64,000 bases of DNA from Oscillospiraceae bacterium (GCA_015066245.1 SVOS01000001.1:186001-250000); one strand, 5' to 3'. Positions 1 to 8,818 are shown, numbered from the stretch's first letter. Notes: a model not told the origin generated them from the letters alone. Translations and numbers: made by a program.

Positions 1-702
1 GATATAGTCGTTTGCAGGGTTCTGATAAAGCTCAAGGGGAGTTGCCATCTGCTCGATGTTACCCTCGCTCATAACCATGATTCTGTCACTTAAGAAGAAA
101 GCCTCTTCCTGGTCGTGAGTGATAAAAAGCATAGTTGCGTTGAACTTCTTCTGTAAAGATTTAAGCTCAGCCTTCATAATCTCTCTGTTTGTAACGTCAA
201 GAGCAGAGATAGGCTCGTCAAGAAGGATAACGTCGGGGTTCATTGCAAGAGTACGTGCAATTGCTACTCTCTGCTGCTGACCACCCGAAAGCTGATGGGG
301 ACGCTTGTTCATCTGGTCGGTAAGTCCCACCTGCTCCAGAGTCTTCATAGCAATTTCCTTAGCCTGCTTTTTTGTATCCTTGCGAAGTGTCAGAGCATAC
401 ATTACGTTCTGAAGAACCGTCATATTGGGGAAAAGTGCGTAGTTCTGGAAAACAATGCCCATACCTCTGTCAAAGCTGGGAAGGGATGAAATATCCTTGC
501 CGCCCTTGATGATTTCGCCGCTGTCGGCTTTCTCAAGACCGATAAGAATTCTGAGCAAAGTTGTTTTACCGCAGCCTGAGGGACCTAAGATAGAGAGAAA
601 TTCACCCTCCATAAGGTCAAAGCTTACGTTATTGAGTACGGTTTTTCCGCCATAAGTTTTTGTAATATTTTTAACTGATAATTTTGTGTTTAATACTTCC
701 AT
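1..702 (-). CDS. ABC transporter ATP-binding protein (partial, C-terminus outside window)
   Basis: This is the cytoplasmic ATPase of an importer of the iron/polyamine/2-aminoethylphosphonate class. The visible 234 residues contain Walker A (GPSGCGKTT), the Q-loop (FQNYALFPNM), the ABC signature (LSGGQQQRVAIAR), Walker B (VILLDEPISALD) and the switch histidine (THDQEEA). The ATG at 702 overlaps the end of the upstream binding-protein gene, whose stop is at 690-692, so the two are translationally coupled. The usual C-terminal regulatory domain and the permease genes would lie beyond position 1. The substrate cannot be read from this subunit. The nucleotidyltransferase at the head of the operon suggests a phosphonate or phosphocholine-type substrate, which is an inference only. 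Confidence 0.93.
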   Translation of the reverse strand, partial: MEVLNTKLSVKNITKTYGGKTVLNNVSFDLMEGEFLSILGPSGCGKTTLLRILIGLEKADSGEIIKGGKDISSLPSFDRGMGIVFQNYALFPNMTVLQNVMYALTLRKDTKKQAKEIAMKTLEQVGLTDQMNKRPHQLSGGQQQRVAIARTLAMNPDVILLDEPISALDVTNREIMKAELKSLQKKFNATMLFITHDQEEAFFLSDRIMVMSEGNIEQMATPLELYQNPANDYI

Positions 703-1670
703 ATATCTAAAAGCCTCTCTTTCTGAGCATAGTCCTGAATGCCTGTCATATCTGCATAGGGGATTTCAGCAGGGTAGTTATCAATATAATTTATCTGTCC
801 CTCATAAATTGTTTCGGGGCAAAAATACTCTTTGTCATATTTAAGGAAATTATTTGCTATATAGTCAAACACTTCATCGACGCCGTTTTTGTTTTCATGT
901 CCTTTAACAATAGCAGTGCCTGTAAGGGAGTAAGGCGAACCCTCGGGAGGGAAAATAACCTCAAAGGGCTGACCGTCATTCATTTCGCTGATGCCCTGGA
1001 AGGTAAGTGCAAGACCAACGGCAATCTCGCCCTGCTTAAGAAGCTTGATAGGACCGGAGCCCGACTCGGTAAACTGCTTTAAGTTGGGATAAAGCTTATC
1101 CACGTACTCAAGGGTCTTTTCTTCGCCCCACATATTAACCCAGTTTTTGTAGAAGAAGTAGCCTGTGCCTGAGGATTTTGGGTCGGGCATTGCAACCAAT
1201 CCCTGATACTCGGGTTTGAGCAGATCTTCGTAGGTTTTGGGAGCCTCAAGACCGTGTTTCTCCAGGATTTCGGTGTTGACGATAATACCGCCTGCCTGTT
1301 TCTCCCAGGTTACCCAGAGGTTTTCGTTATCCTCGGGAGCAAGCCCCTCAAGATAAGGGATTTTGCTCTTGCCGCTGATGTCGGCAAGCACACCTTTGAT
1401 TTTGTTCATATATCCTGTCTCAAGTCCCACAAGAATGTCAACCTCGGTACCCTCGCCCTCGGCAAAAATCTTGGCGGCTGACTTACCTGTGGACATATAA
1501 GTAACAACTATGTTGTACTGGGGAAATTCCTCAGAAAGCTGCTTCTGCAGCTCGTCGTTTCTGAACTGCTCACTGGATGCACAGACTACGATGGTTTCCT
1601 TTGAGCCGAAGTCGGCAAAAATGGTAAACAACAATGTAATCGCCAGAAGCACAATTAGTCCTTTTTTCAT
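690..1670 (-). CDS. ABC transporter extracellular solute-binding protein
   Basis: A 326-residue secreted binding protein of the Fe3+/2-aminoethylphosphonate-type family (periplasmic binding protein fold, type 2). Residues 1-20 form a signal-like hydrophobic segment after MKK. I see no clear lipobox cysteine, so membrane anchoring is uncertain. Mid-protein segments such as VDILVGLETGY and SGSGPIKLLKQGEIAVGLA are typical of the ligand cleft of this family. It lies 10 bp after the nucleotidyltransferase gene and overlaps the ATPase gene by 13 bp, so the three form one operon. It could bind ferric iron, a polyamine or a phosphonate; no iron-coordinating tyrosine pair was recognised, which slightly disfavours iron. 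Confidence 0.85.
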   Translation of the reverse strand: MKKGLIVLLAITLLFTIFADFGSKETIVVCASSEQFRNDELQKQLSEEFPQYNIVVTYMSTGKSAAKIFAEGEGTEVDILVGLETGYMNKIKGVLADISGKSKIPYLEGLAPEDNENLWVTWEKQAGGIIVNTEILEKHGLEAPKTYEDLLKPEYQGLVAMPDPKSSGTGYFFYKNWVNMWGEEKTLEYVDKLYPNLKQFTESGSGPIKLLKQGEIAVGLALTFQGISEMNDGQPFEVIFPPEGSPYSLTGTAIVKGHENKNGVDEVFDYIANNFLKYDKEYFCPETIYEGQINYIDNYPAEIPYADMTGIQDYAQKERLLDIWKY

Positions 1671-1680
1671 AATTTACCTC

Positions 1681-2577
1681 TTAAATATATGTATGGTCGA
1701 TGTTCTTAAGGTCGTTATAGGTGTCAATTTCGATAATATCGTCAAAGGTACAAGGTCTTACCTCTACCTGATAATTCTTCAGGCAATACTCAAGAGAAAC
1801 CTGGTCCCAGTATCTTTCCTTACCGCCGGGAAGCTCGAACACCTTTTTGATATCGCTCTCAAGTTTTTTGCCGTCTTCAGCATTCCAGTAAGAAATACCG
1901 AACATGTGATAGCAGTCAGTACCACCGATACAAAGCTTTGTGATAACACGGTTCTTGACCTCAAAGCACCAGTCGTCTGTCTTTTCTACGGGTACACCCA
2001 AGTAGTTTGAGGTGTACTGATACTTTGTGATAAGTTCGGGATTATAAAGCACAAGGTCTGCCTCAAAAACATAAGCATTCTGCAGAAGCTCACGGGCTAT
2101 TAAAGCAGAAGAAATGTTGTTGGCTTCGTTGTAGATGGGGTTTTCGATAAATTTGATGTTGGGATATTTATAAAGGAGCTGATCAAACTGCTCGCCAAGA
2201 TATCCTCTAACCACATAAATCTCCTCAATGCCTGCCTTAACAACTGCATCAAGAAGTGTGTCAATCATTCTTGTGCCGTTAACTCTTACAAGGGGTTTGG
2301 GAGTGTTGAGAGTAATTGGCACAAGTCTTGAGCCAAAACCTGCGGCAATGAAAACCGCTCTCTTTACTCTGTAGGGCTCCAGTGCCTCAAGACCTTTTTC
2401 GGTAACAATGGTCCCGTCCACAAGCCCGTCATTTCTCAGACTCTCCAGTGTACGGCTTACAGTACCCAGAGAAACTCCTGTTACATCAGCAATTTCACGC
2501 TGGCTCATTTTTTTGTCGGCGCGTTCCAAAAATGTAAGTAATTTGAATTGTTTTCTCGTTAATTCGTAATTGCTCAT
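1681..2577 (-). CDS. Winged-helix domain fused to a LicC/PntC-like nucleotidyltransferase
   Basis: A 298-residue fusion. Residues 1-75 form a MarR/HTH-type winged helix (SQREIADVTGVSLGTVSRTLESL is the recognition region; only part is quoted). From about residue 77 there is a sugar-phosphate-type nucleotidyltransferase domain with the signature AAGFGSRL followed by TPKPLV, and an acidic metal-site motif (FEADLVL). The closest families I recall are phosphocholine cytidylyltransferase LicC and 2-aminoethylphosphonate cytidylyltransferase PntC. I chose the ATG at 2577 because GGAAAGG lies about 7 bases upstream; an in-frame ATG at 2583 is too close to it. It is the first gene of the transporter operon and may both regulate the operon and activate the imported headgroup with CTP. 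The exact substrate is unknown. Confidence 0.8.
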   Translation of the reverse strand: MSNYELTRKQFKLLTFLERADKKMSQREIADVTGVSLGTVSRTLESLRNDGLVDGTIVTEKGLEALEPYRVKRAVFIAAGFGSRLVPITLNTPKPLVRVNGTRMIDTLLDAVVKAGIEEIYVVRGYLGEQFDQLLYKYPNIKFIENPIYNEANNISSALIARELLQNAYVFEADLVLYNPELITKYQYTSNYLGVPVEKTDDWCFEVKNRVITKLCIGGTDCYHMFGISYWNAEDGKKLESDIKKVFELPGGKERYWDQVSLEYCLKNYQVEVRPCTFDDIIEIDTYNDLKNIDHTYI

Positions 2578-2602
2578 TTCCATTTCCTTTCCAAAATGAG
2601 AT

Positions 2603-2657
2603 ATAAAAAACAAAAACACCCCCGTATTTTACGGAACAATCAATTCGCAACGGGGGT
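2603..2657 (-). promoter_or_regulatory. Terminator-like hairpin in the 5' leader (candidate attenuator)
   Basis: On the minus strand ACCCCCGT (2657-2650) and ACGGGGGT (2625-2618) form an 8-bp GC-rich stem with a 24-nt loop. A T-rich tract (GTTTTTGTTTTTT) follows directly. It lies between the promoter at 2677-2705 and the start codon at 2577, so it would cut off the operon unless bypassed. The leader is only about 65 nt long up to the T tract, too short for most known riboswitches, so a protein-controlled antiterminator or an intrinsic dampener is likelier. Confidence 0.6.
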
Positions 2658-2676
2658 AAAGTGTTCATTTTTTTAT

Positions 2677-2705
2677 ATAGTATCATATATTTGGAACAAT
2701 GTCAA
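2677..2705 (-). promoter_or_regulatory. Promoter of the transporter/nucleotidyltransferase operon
   Basis: On the minus strand TTGACA (2705-2700), a 17-bp spacer and TACTAT (2682-2677) form a near-consensus sigma-A promoter. Transcription would start near 2670, just upstream of the leader hairpin. Confidence 0.75.
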
Positions 2706-2826
2706 CAATTTTTTCGCTTTATCTTGCGTTCAATTACAGACCGCGCGATTGAAAAACGAAACAAAAATGTGGCTCTTGTCTACATAAAGCAAATTTTGAT
2801 AAATGTATGCACAAAATTTACACAAA

Positions 2827-2855
2827 GAAAAAACAGACGCACTAAGGGCGTCTGT
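2827..2855 (-). terminator. Terminator of the mreB-to-mgsA operon
   Basis: On the minus strand ACAGACGC pairs with GCGTCTGT (2855-2833), followed by TTTTTTC. It lies 24 bp after the stop of the methylglyoxal-synthase-like gene and closes the shape/division operon. Confidence 0.85.
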
Positions 2856-2878
2856 TAAGATAAGACTTTTAAATGAAA

Positions 2879-3274
2879 TTATTTAAGGATATTTCTCCAG
2901 TCAAGGTCACCGCGTTCGAGACCATGAATCAGAACCTCTGCAGTTGCAATATTTGTAGCAACCGGAATATTGTGCATATCGCACTGTCTGAGAAGGTTTA
3001 TATCATTAGGCTCAGAAGGCTTAGGAGTAAGAGGGTCGCGGAAAAACAAGAGCATATCTATTTCGTTACAAGCAATACAAGCAGCAATCTGCTGACCGCC
3101 ACCCTGTGCGCCTGAAAGAAATGTCTTGATTTCAAGTCCTGTTGTTTCTGAAACCATCTTTCCTGTTGTACCTGTTGCACACAGATTATGACGGCTTAAA
3201 ATGCCGCAATAAGCGATGCAAAACTGTACCATCAACTCCTTTTTTTCATCGTGTGCTATAAGTGCAATATTCAT
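2879..3274 (-). CDS. mgsA: Methylglyoxal synthase-like protein lacking catalytic residues
   Basis: A 131-residue MGS-like domain protein, last gene of the shape/division operon, with GGAGG before its ATG. Methylglyoxal synthase converts dihydroxyacetone phosphate to methylglyoxal. Without any gap against the E. coli enzyme (numbering offset 11), the phosphate-binding residues are kept: Lys12, Thr34 and Thr36 in ATGTTG, Ser54 and Gly55. The catalytic Asp71, His98 and Asp101 correspond here to Gly60 (GGGQQ), Ser87 (KPSEP) and Asn90; only Asp9 (E. coli Asp20) remains. The fold assignment is secure, but methylglyoxal synthase activity is doubtful. A phosphate-ligand sensor or a different reaction is possible. 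Confidence 0.8.
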   Translation of the reverse strand: MNIALIAHDEKKELMVQFCIAYCGILSRHNLCATGTTGKMVSETTGLEIKTFLSGAQGGGQQIAACIACNEIDMLLFFRDPLTPKPSEPNDINLLRQCDMHNIPVATNIATAEVLIHGLERGDLDWRNILK

Positions 3275-3344
3275 TGGTATACCTCCGTTTTCCTCATTTT
3301 TTGGGGAAAGTGCAATTAGAAATCGGCAACGCCGATATTATAGA

Positions 3345-4097
3345 TTATTTAATGCCCAGGATTTTCTTCGCCAGGGGCACATTTTCGCCCTCAAGACGAG
3401 CCGCAAGATTTGCAAAAGCTACTGTCGCAACAGACTTAGCCTTGCCTGCCTCACCACGCTGGGCAATGGCAGCAATACGCATATCTTCGGGGACAATGGC
3501 GATAAGTTGAGTCTGACAAGCGTCAATCACCGCATCCAGGTCCTTATATATTTTCATTGAGCTGAAACGCTTAAGTTCAAATCGGTTAATAACAAGTCGG
3601 GCATCTTCTTTGCCCATTTTGTAGAGTTTGTGGCGGATATTAAGGGCTCCGCGGATACTTGTAGGTTCGGGGTTTGCCACAACCAGCGCCATATCGGCTG
3701 CCGCTGCTGCTGCCTCAAAGCCTGAGCCCGTACCTGCAGGAGAATCAATCAGCACATAGTCGTATCCGTCCTTGACGGAGTCGACAAGCTCTTTCATAAC
3801 AGAGGGGCTTATCTCGTCCTCTGCCTCAAGGGGTGCAGGCATAAGATAAAGACCATACATGTTCTGGGCAGAATAGATAGCAGCCTCTGTGTCGCAACCG
3901 CCGCTGGCAGCATCAGACACATCATAGACAAGCTCGTTCTCAACGCCCAGCATAAGGTCAAGCCCACGCATACCACTGTCAGAGTCCACAAGCAATACTC
4001 GTTTGTTCAGTTTAACAAGCTGAACCGCCAAACCTACCGTAACGGTAGACTTACCGGTACCTCCCTTACCCGAGGCAAGGACAATTACTTTACTCAT
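3345..4097 (-). CDS. minD: Septum site-determining protein MinD
   Basis: A 250-residue deviant-Walker ATPase of the MinD/ParA class. The P-loop GKGGTGKST is at residues 10-18, switch I is VDSDSGMRGLDLML, and switch II begins at IDSPAGTGSGF. MinD-ATP binds the membrane and recruits MinC to block division away from midcell. The C-terminus (PLAKKILGIK) is a short amphipathic stretch that could be the membrane anchor. It sits 125 bp downstream of mrdA and 70 bp before the mgsA-like gene. Related clostridial operons usually carry minC before minD and minE after it; neither is present here. The start has a GAGG about 9 bases upstream. Confidence 0.9.
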   Translation of the reverse strand: MSKVIVLASGKGGTGKSTVTVGLAVQLVKLNKRVLLVDSDSGMRGLDLMLGVENELVYDVSDAASGGCDTEAAIYSAQNMYGLYLMPAPLEAEDEISPSVMKELVDSVKDGYDYVLIDSPAGTGSGFEAAAAAADMALVVANPEPTSIRGALNIRHKLYKMGKEDARLVINRFELKRFSSMKIYKDLDAVIDACQTQLIAIVPEDMRIAAIAQRGEAGKAKSVATVAFANLAARLEGENVPLAKKILGIK

Positions 4098-4222
4098 AAA
4101 ACTATACCTCTAATACATTTTACCACAAGTTTTTAATGTGGGCAATAATTCTGACTGTAAAAATTCTTGTCTAATCTTTGTATAAATCTCATAAAAAACG
4201 AGATAAAAAAGACATTTTAGCC

Positions 4223-6280
4223 TTATTCTGTCGCATTTGTGGTACTTTCTGCCAGTGTTTCGGGATAAAAATAGGCATTAAGCAAATCCCTTGCAACGTC
4301 CATTGCATACACACCTTTTGCACCATGCTCTAAGAGCACCGCAACCGCAACCTCAGGCTTATCTGCAGGTGCATAACCGATAAATACGCAGTGATCCGAA
4401 CCTGAGTTTTCGGCAGTACCTGTTTTACCTGCCACATCTATGGGAAAATCCGCAAAAGAATAGTACGCTGTACCGTAATCGCTTGCCACAACGTTTCGCA
4501 TGGCATTCTGAACTACTGTGAGGTTATATTTATCAACATCCAGAGTTTCTACAATTTCAGGCTTTTCGGGGTCGTTATACATCACAACCTCGCTTCTGTC
4601 ATAGGTTGTAATTTTATTAATCATATGAGTGCGGTATCTCACGCCGTTGTTGGCTATGGTTGCACAGTAAGTTGCAAGCTGCATGGGGGTGAAGTTGTTG
4701 TCACTCTGACCGATAGCCGCCTGAACCGTATTACCTGCCTGCCATGAATAACTGTCACGTCCTGCAAGAGTACCCGCAGACTCGCCAACCTCAACTCCTG
4801 TATACTCGCCAAGACCAACTTTCTCAAAATAAAGGTACATGGTCTCGATACCAAGCTGTCTGCCCACATCTGCAAAATAATAGTTACAGGACTGTGTAAT
4901 AGCACTGCTCATGTCCACATTTCCGTGATAAAACATACAGTTAACTACGTTTGAAGGATAATAGTCATAATGCTGAGAGCAGAATATGGGAGTATACTCT
5001 GTGACAACTTCTTCCTCAAGAGCCGCCAGAGCAACTATGGGCTTTACAACAGAACCGGGAGCAAATCCGCCCTGTAGGGCTCTGTCATAAAGGGGCAGTG
5101 CCTTATCCTCTAAAAGCGAGAGATAGTAGTCCGAGTCTGTGTATTTTGTCAAATCAAAGGTGGGATAAGATGCACAGGCAAGCACAGAAAAGTCCTTGAC
5201 CGAAAGCATAACCGCTGCACCTGCAGTACAGTCCTCGCCATTTAACTTGTCGCCTCTTTGCAGACAGGTATCAATACCGTTTTGTCTTGCAGCTACAATA
5301 TTTTCAGCAAGGGATGCGTTAGCAACCCTCTGTAAATCATTATCTATAGTAAGATATACGGTGTTACCGGGCTTGGCAGGCTCAACATCCACAACACTTA
5401 CCACTGTGCCGTCAGAGGTCTTTGAAACCGTCTTTTTGCCCGTTTTGCCTCTGAGGTACTCCTCAGCAGCATACTCGATACCGTATTTACCGATTATATC
5501 GTTATAGGCGTAACCTTTATCTTTGTTTTCTTCATATTCTTCGGCAGTAAGGGCACCTGTATTGCCCAGAATATGAGGCATCAATGTGCCGTCTACGCAA
5601 ACTCTGTCATAAGTAGCCACAATGTCCATATATGGCTTGTTCTGAGAATACTCGGACACAATTGCCACAGTATCCTCGTCCAGATGCTCGGCAAAAGTAT
5701 AGGGAGTTGTGGCGTCAAAGCCCTTTATCTCCATATTATACCTGACTGAAATAATGTTTCGCTGAAGGGTTTTATCCTCCATATTCTCAACATCATAACG
5801 CTTTGCAAAGGCATCAAGATATTCAGAAGCGGTAGAGTATACGCCTAAATCCAAAAATTCGCCCGAACGCAGGGACTCAAGCTCATATTCGCTGCCCTCG
5901 GTAAAGCCATATCCCCCTGCCGTAAGTATAATGGGGAGCTCGTCAATCCACTTGGAATCTCTGTGAGAAAGCAGCTCGAACATCTCAACGATAACATCGT
6001 TTATGGACATATCGGAGCCGATATAAAGCTTATCCAGCACCAAGGTGTAGTTGGTGGTGTTTGCGGCGATTACCTCGCCATTTACATCCACGATTTCACC
6101 TCTTGTGGGAGAAGATGTCAACACATAATTTGCTCGGGTAGAAACCTCCTCGCGGTAATACTCGCCCTGCACAAGCTGCCAGTCAATGAGCCTTATGGTA
6201 AACATCGTAAAGAAAACAAGCACAATAATAAGACAAACAAGGGGTCTTGTGTACTTTTTCAAAAAACTGTTTTTATTCAC
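4223..6280 (-). CDS. mrdA: Penicillin-binding protein 2 (elongation-specific transpeptidase)
   Basis: A 685-residue class B PBP that cross-links peptidoglycan during rod elongation, acting with MreBCD and RodA at the outer membrane face. One N-terminal transmembrane helix (residues 12-32) is followed by a dimerisation domain and the transpeptidase domain. The active-site motifs are visible: SVVK in APGSVVKP, SCN in TQSCNYYF and KTG in AGKTGTAEN. The start is GTG at 6280 with GGAGG upstream. It starts 22 bp after mreD ends and is a standard member of the operon. No rodA gene is seen in the window. Confidence 0.95.
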   Translation of the reverse strand: MNKNSFLKKYTRPLVCLIIVLVFFTMFTIRLIDWQLVQGEYYREEVSTRANYVLTSSPTRGEIVDVNGEVIAANTTNYTLVLDKLYIGSDMSINDVIVEMFELLSHRDSKWIDELPIILTAGGYGFTEGSEYELESLRSGEFLDLGVYSTASEYLDAFAKRYDVENMEDKTLQRNIISVRYNMEIKGFDATTPYTFAEHLDEDTVAIVSEYSQNKPYMDIVATYDRVCVDGTLMPHILGNTGALTAEEYEENKDKGYAYNDIIGKYGIEYAAEEYLRGKTGKKTVSKTSDGTVVSVVDVEPAKPGNTVYLTIDNDLQRVANASLAENIVAARQNGIDTCLQRGDKLNGEDCTAGAAVMLSVKDFSVLACASYPTFDLTKYTDSDYYLSLLEDKALPLYDRALQGGFAPGSVVKPIVALAALEEEVVTEYTPIFCSQHYDYYPSNVVNCMFYHGNVDMSSAITQSCNYYFADVGRQLGIETMYLYFEKVGLGEYTGVEVGESAGTLAGRDSYSWQAGNTVQAAIGQSDNNFTPMQLATYCATIANNGVRYRTHMINKITTYDRSEVVMYNDPEKPEIVETLDVDKYNLTVVQNAMRNVVASDYGTAYYSFADFPIDVAGKTGTAENSGSDHCVFIGYAPADKPEVAVAVLLEHGAKGVYAMDVARDLLNAYFYPETLAESTTNATE

Positions 6281-6301
6281 TTGTGCCTGCCTCCTTTCGT
6301 G

Positions 6302-6811
6302 TTATTGATTCTTCAGAGTGGAACACAACAATTTGTTCAGGAAAAAAAGAGGAATGAAGAACACTGAAGTGTAGATAATTCTTGAAATATAGTGAAGCAC
6401 AAACTGCATACCTGCGTTATCTATCTCAGCAAGAGAAACATTAACCCAGAAATGCACAAGCGTCAATACAATTATTGACACTATTCCGATAATGCTTGCA
6501 TTGAGTAAATTTGTAACGAAAAAATTTCTTGCACAATAGCCTATGGCAAAACATAAAATCGTAAGCACTATTGTATAAAAGCCGATTTTTCCCGTAAAGC
6601 CGATATCCGTCAGCACACCGCAGGCACATCCGAATGCCATTGCCGCACACTCGCTCTCAAATACCGCTATACTCAGCGCCACTGCAAGGAGAATTGACGG
6701 CTTGCTGCCGAAAATTTCGGGCAAAAGCCCGGGTGTACCCGAAAGCACATACAAAACCGCTATCTCAATACCGTAGGCAATAAATCTGAGGAGCTTGTGA
6801 CGTTTCTCCAT
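6302..6811 (-). CDS. mreD: Rod shape-determining protein MreD
   Basis: A 169-residue integral membrane protein with about five hydrophobic helices and few charged loops, in the invariant position between mreC and mrdA. MreD is a scaffold in the elongasome. I prefer the ATG at 6811, which overlaps the mreC stop (TGATG) and implies translational coupling; an in-frame GTG at 6814 is the alternative. MreD proteins diverge strongly in sequence, so the call rests on topology and gene order. Confidence 0.87.
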   Translation of the reverse strand: MEKRHKLLRFIAYGIEIAVLYVLSGTPGLLPEIFGSKPSILLAVALSIAVFESECAAMAFGCACGVLTDIGFTGKIGFYTIVLTILCFAIGYCARNFFVTNLLNASIIGIVSIIVLTLVHFWVNVSLAEIDNAGMQFVLHYISRIIYTSVFFIPLFFLNKLLCSTLKNQ

Positions 6812-7737
6812 CACCAGTCACCTTCCTCGTAAAGCTCGGTTGCTTCCTGAGTCTCAGGCTCGGTAACGGCTACTGTATCCGAAGGCAGGGTAATATCGTC
6901 GATACTGTCTCGGGAAATCTCGCCCTGTCCCTCAAAGGATGTAATAACCACAACATCTATAACCGTGCGGATATCCTCAAAGGGAGAAATAACCGCATAA
7001 ATTGATGTGTCATATTCGTCAAAGGCAATTTCCTTTACTTCGCCCACAATAAGACCTGCGGGATAAATTCCGCTGATACCTGTGGTGGTAACAATGTCGC
7101 CTTCCTTAAGCTTGTTAAGGGCCGAGATACGTGTCATTGTAGTCAGATTTTTGTCGGCATAAAGCACGTTGCCGCTTACCACACCGCTGTCACGGGTGGC
7201 AGTATCAATAACACCTACTCTTGCGTCGGGAGAAAGTATGGTCTTTACCTTTGCAGTGTAAAAGTCCACATCATAAACCCAACCGATAATGCCGTTTTCG
7301 GTAACAACGGGATCGCCTACCGCTACATCTGAGGTAATACCCTTATCAAGAGTAAAAGAGTAAAAATCGTCATTGGGGTCTCTGCGTACTACAGTTGCAG
7401 GAAGTATGCCGTACTGGGGATTCTGGTCCTTAAGGTCATAATATCTCCAGAGTCTTTCGTTCTCATGCTTTACGTTATGATAATCGGCAAGCTGAGTCCT
7501 CAGCTCTGAAATTTCTTCCTTAAGCTTTTCATTTTCTTTATAAAGCTCGTCGTAGCTCGGCTTTGTGACCTCATTTGTAGCCGCCGCACTTACCTCTGCC
7601 ATAGGCAGGGTAATGCCGTTTACAATGGAAGAAAGCACATTGCCGTCAGTAAAACCGCCTATGATAATAAGCACAATAAGCACAGACACAAGACATATTA
7701 ACTTTTTAAAGCTTTTTGAAGTTATAAGGTCTTTCAT
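6811..7737 (-). CDS. mreC: Cell shape-determining protein MreC
   Basis: A 308-residue protein with one N-terminal transmembrane helix (residues 12-32), a coiled coil at about 63-92 (the YDELYKENEKLKEEISELR region), and the external beta-domain seen in GDPVVTENGIIGWVYD and DARVGVIDTATRDSGVVSG. It links the MreB filament to extracellular synthases. The acidic, Thr/Glu-rich tail after residue 280 is an add-on typical of clostridial versions. It is 61 bp downstream of mreB and overlaps mreD. Confidence 0.95.
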   Translation of the reverse strand: MKDLITSKSFKKLICLVSVLIVLIIIGGFTDGNVLSSIVNGITLPMAEVSAAATNEVTKPSYDELYKENEKLKEEISELRTQLADYHNVKHENERLWRYYDLKDQNPQYGILPATVVRRDPNDDFYSFTLDKGITSDVAVGDPVVTENGIIGWVYDVDFYTAKVKTILSPDARVGVIDTATRDSGVVSGNVLYADKNLTTMTRISALNKLKEGDIVTTTGISGIYPAGLIVGEVKEIAFDEYDTSIYAVISPFEDIRTVIDVVVITSFEGQGEISRDSIDDITLPSDTVAVTEPETQEATELYEEGDW

Positions 7738-7765
7738 AGACTTTCACACCTAAATGAATAAATAT

Positions 7766-7790
7766 ATGCTCTCCGTACTTCGGAGAGCAT
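7766..7790. repeat. Perfect 10-bp hairpin between mreB and mreC
   Basis: ATGCTCTCCG (7766-7775) and its exact complement (7781-7790) are separated by a 5-nt loop. There is no T tract, so it is unlikely to be a full terminator. It may stabilise or separate the mreB message from the rest of the operon. Confidence 0.75.
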
Positions 7791-7798
7791 AATTCCTA

Positions 7799-8818
7799 TT
7801 ACTTTCTTCTGGATTTGTAGTATTCGTGGGGCATAGTAAGCTCAAGACGCTTGCCGGCACCGTCAACTACACAATCGAGGGGTCTTTCTGCAATATGAAC
7901 AGGCATACCTGTCTGCTGCATAATAAGCATATCAAGTCCTCTCATCAAAGCACCGCCGCCTGTAAGCATAATGCCGTGGTCGATAATATCGGCAGAAAGC
8001 TCCGGGGGAGTTTTCTCAAGAGTATTGATAATTGCATCAATAATTGTAGAAAGAGGGTCTGCCAGAGCGTCTCTTACCTCAGCGGCAGTGATTGTGATGT
8101 TCTTGGGAAGTCCGTCCATAAGGTTACGTCCCTTGATACACATCTCGCCCTCATCCTCATAAGGATATGCAGAACCGATGTTAATCTTGATATCCTCGGC
8201 TGTTCTCTCACCGATTAAAAGATTATACTTCTTTTTGATGTATGACATAATTGCTTCGTCAAACTTGTCACCTGCAACACGAACAGAGCAGGATGTAACA
8301 ATATCGCCCAGAGAGATAATAGCAACCTCACTCGTTCCGCCGCCGATGTCAACTACCATTGAACCTGTAGGCTCAGCAACAGGAAGACCTGCACCGATTG
8401 CCGCTGCCATGGGCTCCTCAATAAGCTCAACGTCCTTACCGCCTGCTTCTCTTGCAGCATCTTCAACAGCATTTTTCTCAACTTCTGTAATACCCGAGGG
8501 AACGCAGATTACGATTCTGGGACGAGAAAAGAAGTTGGAGCGAACAGTCTTGCGGATAAAATGCTTGAGCATGGATGCAGTGATCTGGAAGTCTGCGATA
8601 ACGCCGTCCTTAAGAGGTCTTACTGCAACAATTGAACCGGGAGTGCGGCCAATCATCTCCTTAGCCTGAGAACCTACTGCAAGCACTGTATCTGTGCGGA
8701 TATCAACCGCAACAACAGAGGGCTCTCTGAGCACAATACCCTTGCCCTTCATAAATACAAGAGTATTGGCAGTACCAAGGTCTATACCGATATCTTTGGA
8801 AAAAGAAAAAGAAAACAT
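7799..8818 (-). CDS. mreB: Rod shape-determining protein MreB (bacterial actin)
   Basis: A 339-residue actin-like ATPase forming membrane-bound filaments that steer lateral wall synthesis. The phosphate-1 motif [13 protein letters not shown] (residues 10-22), the phosphate-2 motif [14 protein letters not shown] and the adenosine motif [12 protein letters not shown] are all visible. Length fits the family. AAAGGAG lies 9 bases before the ATG. A strong promoter at 8855-8883 makes it the first gene of a six-gene operon ending at 2879. Confidence 0.97.
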   Translation of the reverse strand: MFSFSFSKDIGIDLGTANTLVFMKGKGIVLREPSVVAVDIRTDTVLAVGSQAKEMIGRTPGSIVAVRPLKDGVIADFQITASMLKHFIRKTVRSNFFSRPRIVICVPSGITEVEKNAVEDAAREAGGKDVELIEEPMAAAIGAGLPVAEPTGSMVVDIGGGTSEVAIISLGDIVTSCSVRVAGDKFDEAIMSYIKKKYNLLIGERTAEDIKINIGSAYPYEDEGEMCIKGRNLMDGLPKNITITAAEVRDALADPLSTIIDAIINTLEKTPPELSADIIDHGIMLTGGGALMRGLDMLIMQQTGMPVHIAERPLDCVVDGAGKRLELTMPHEYYKSRRK

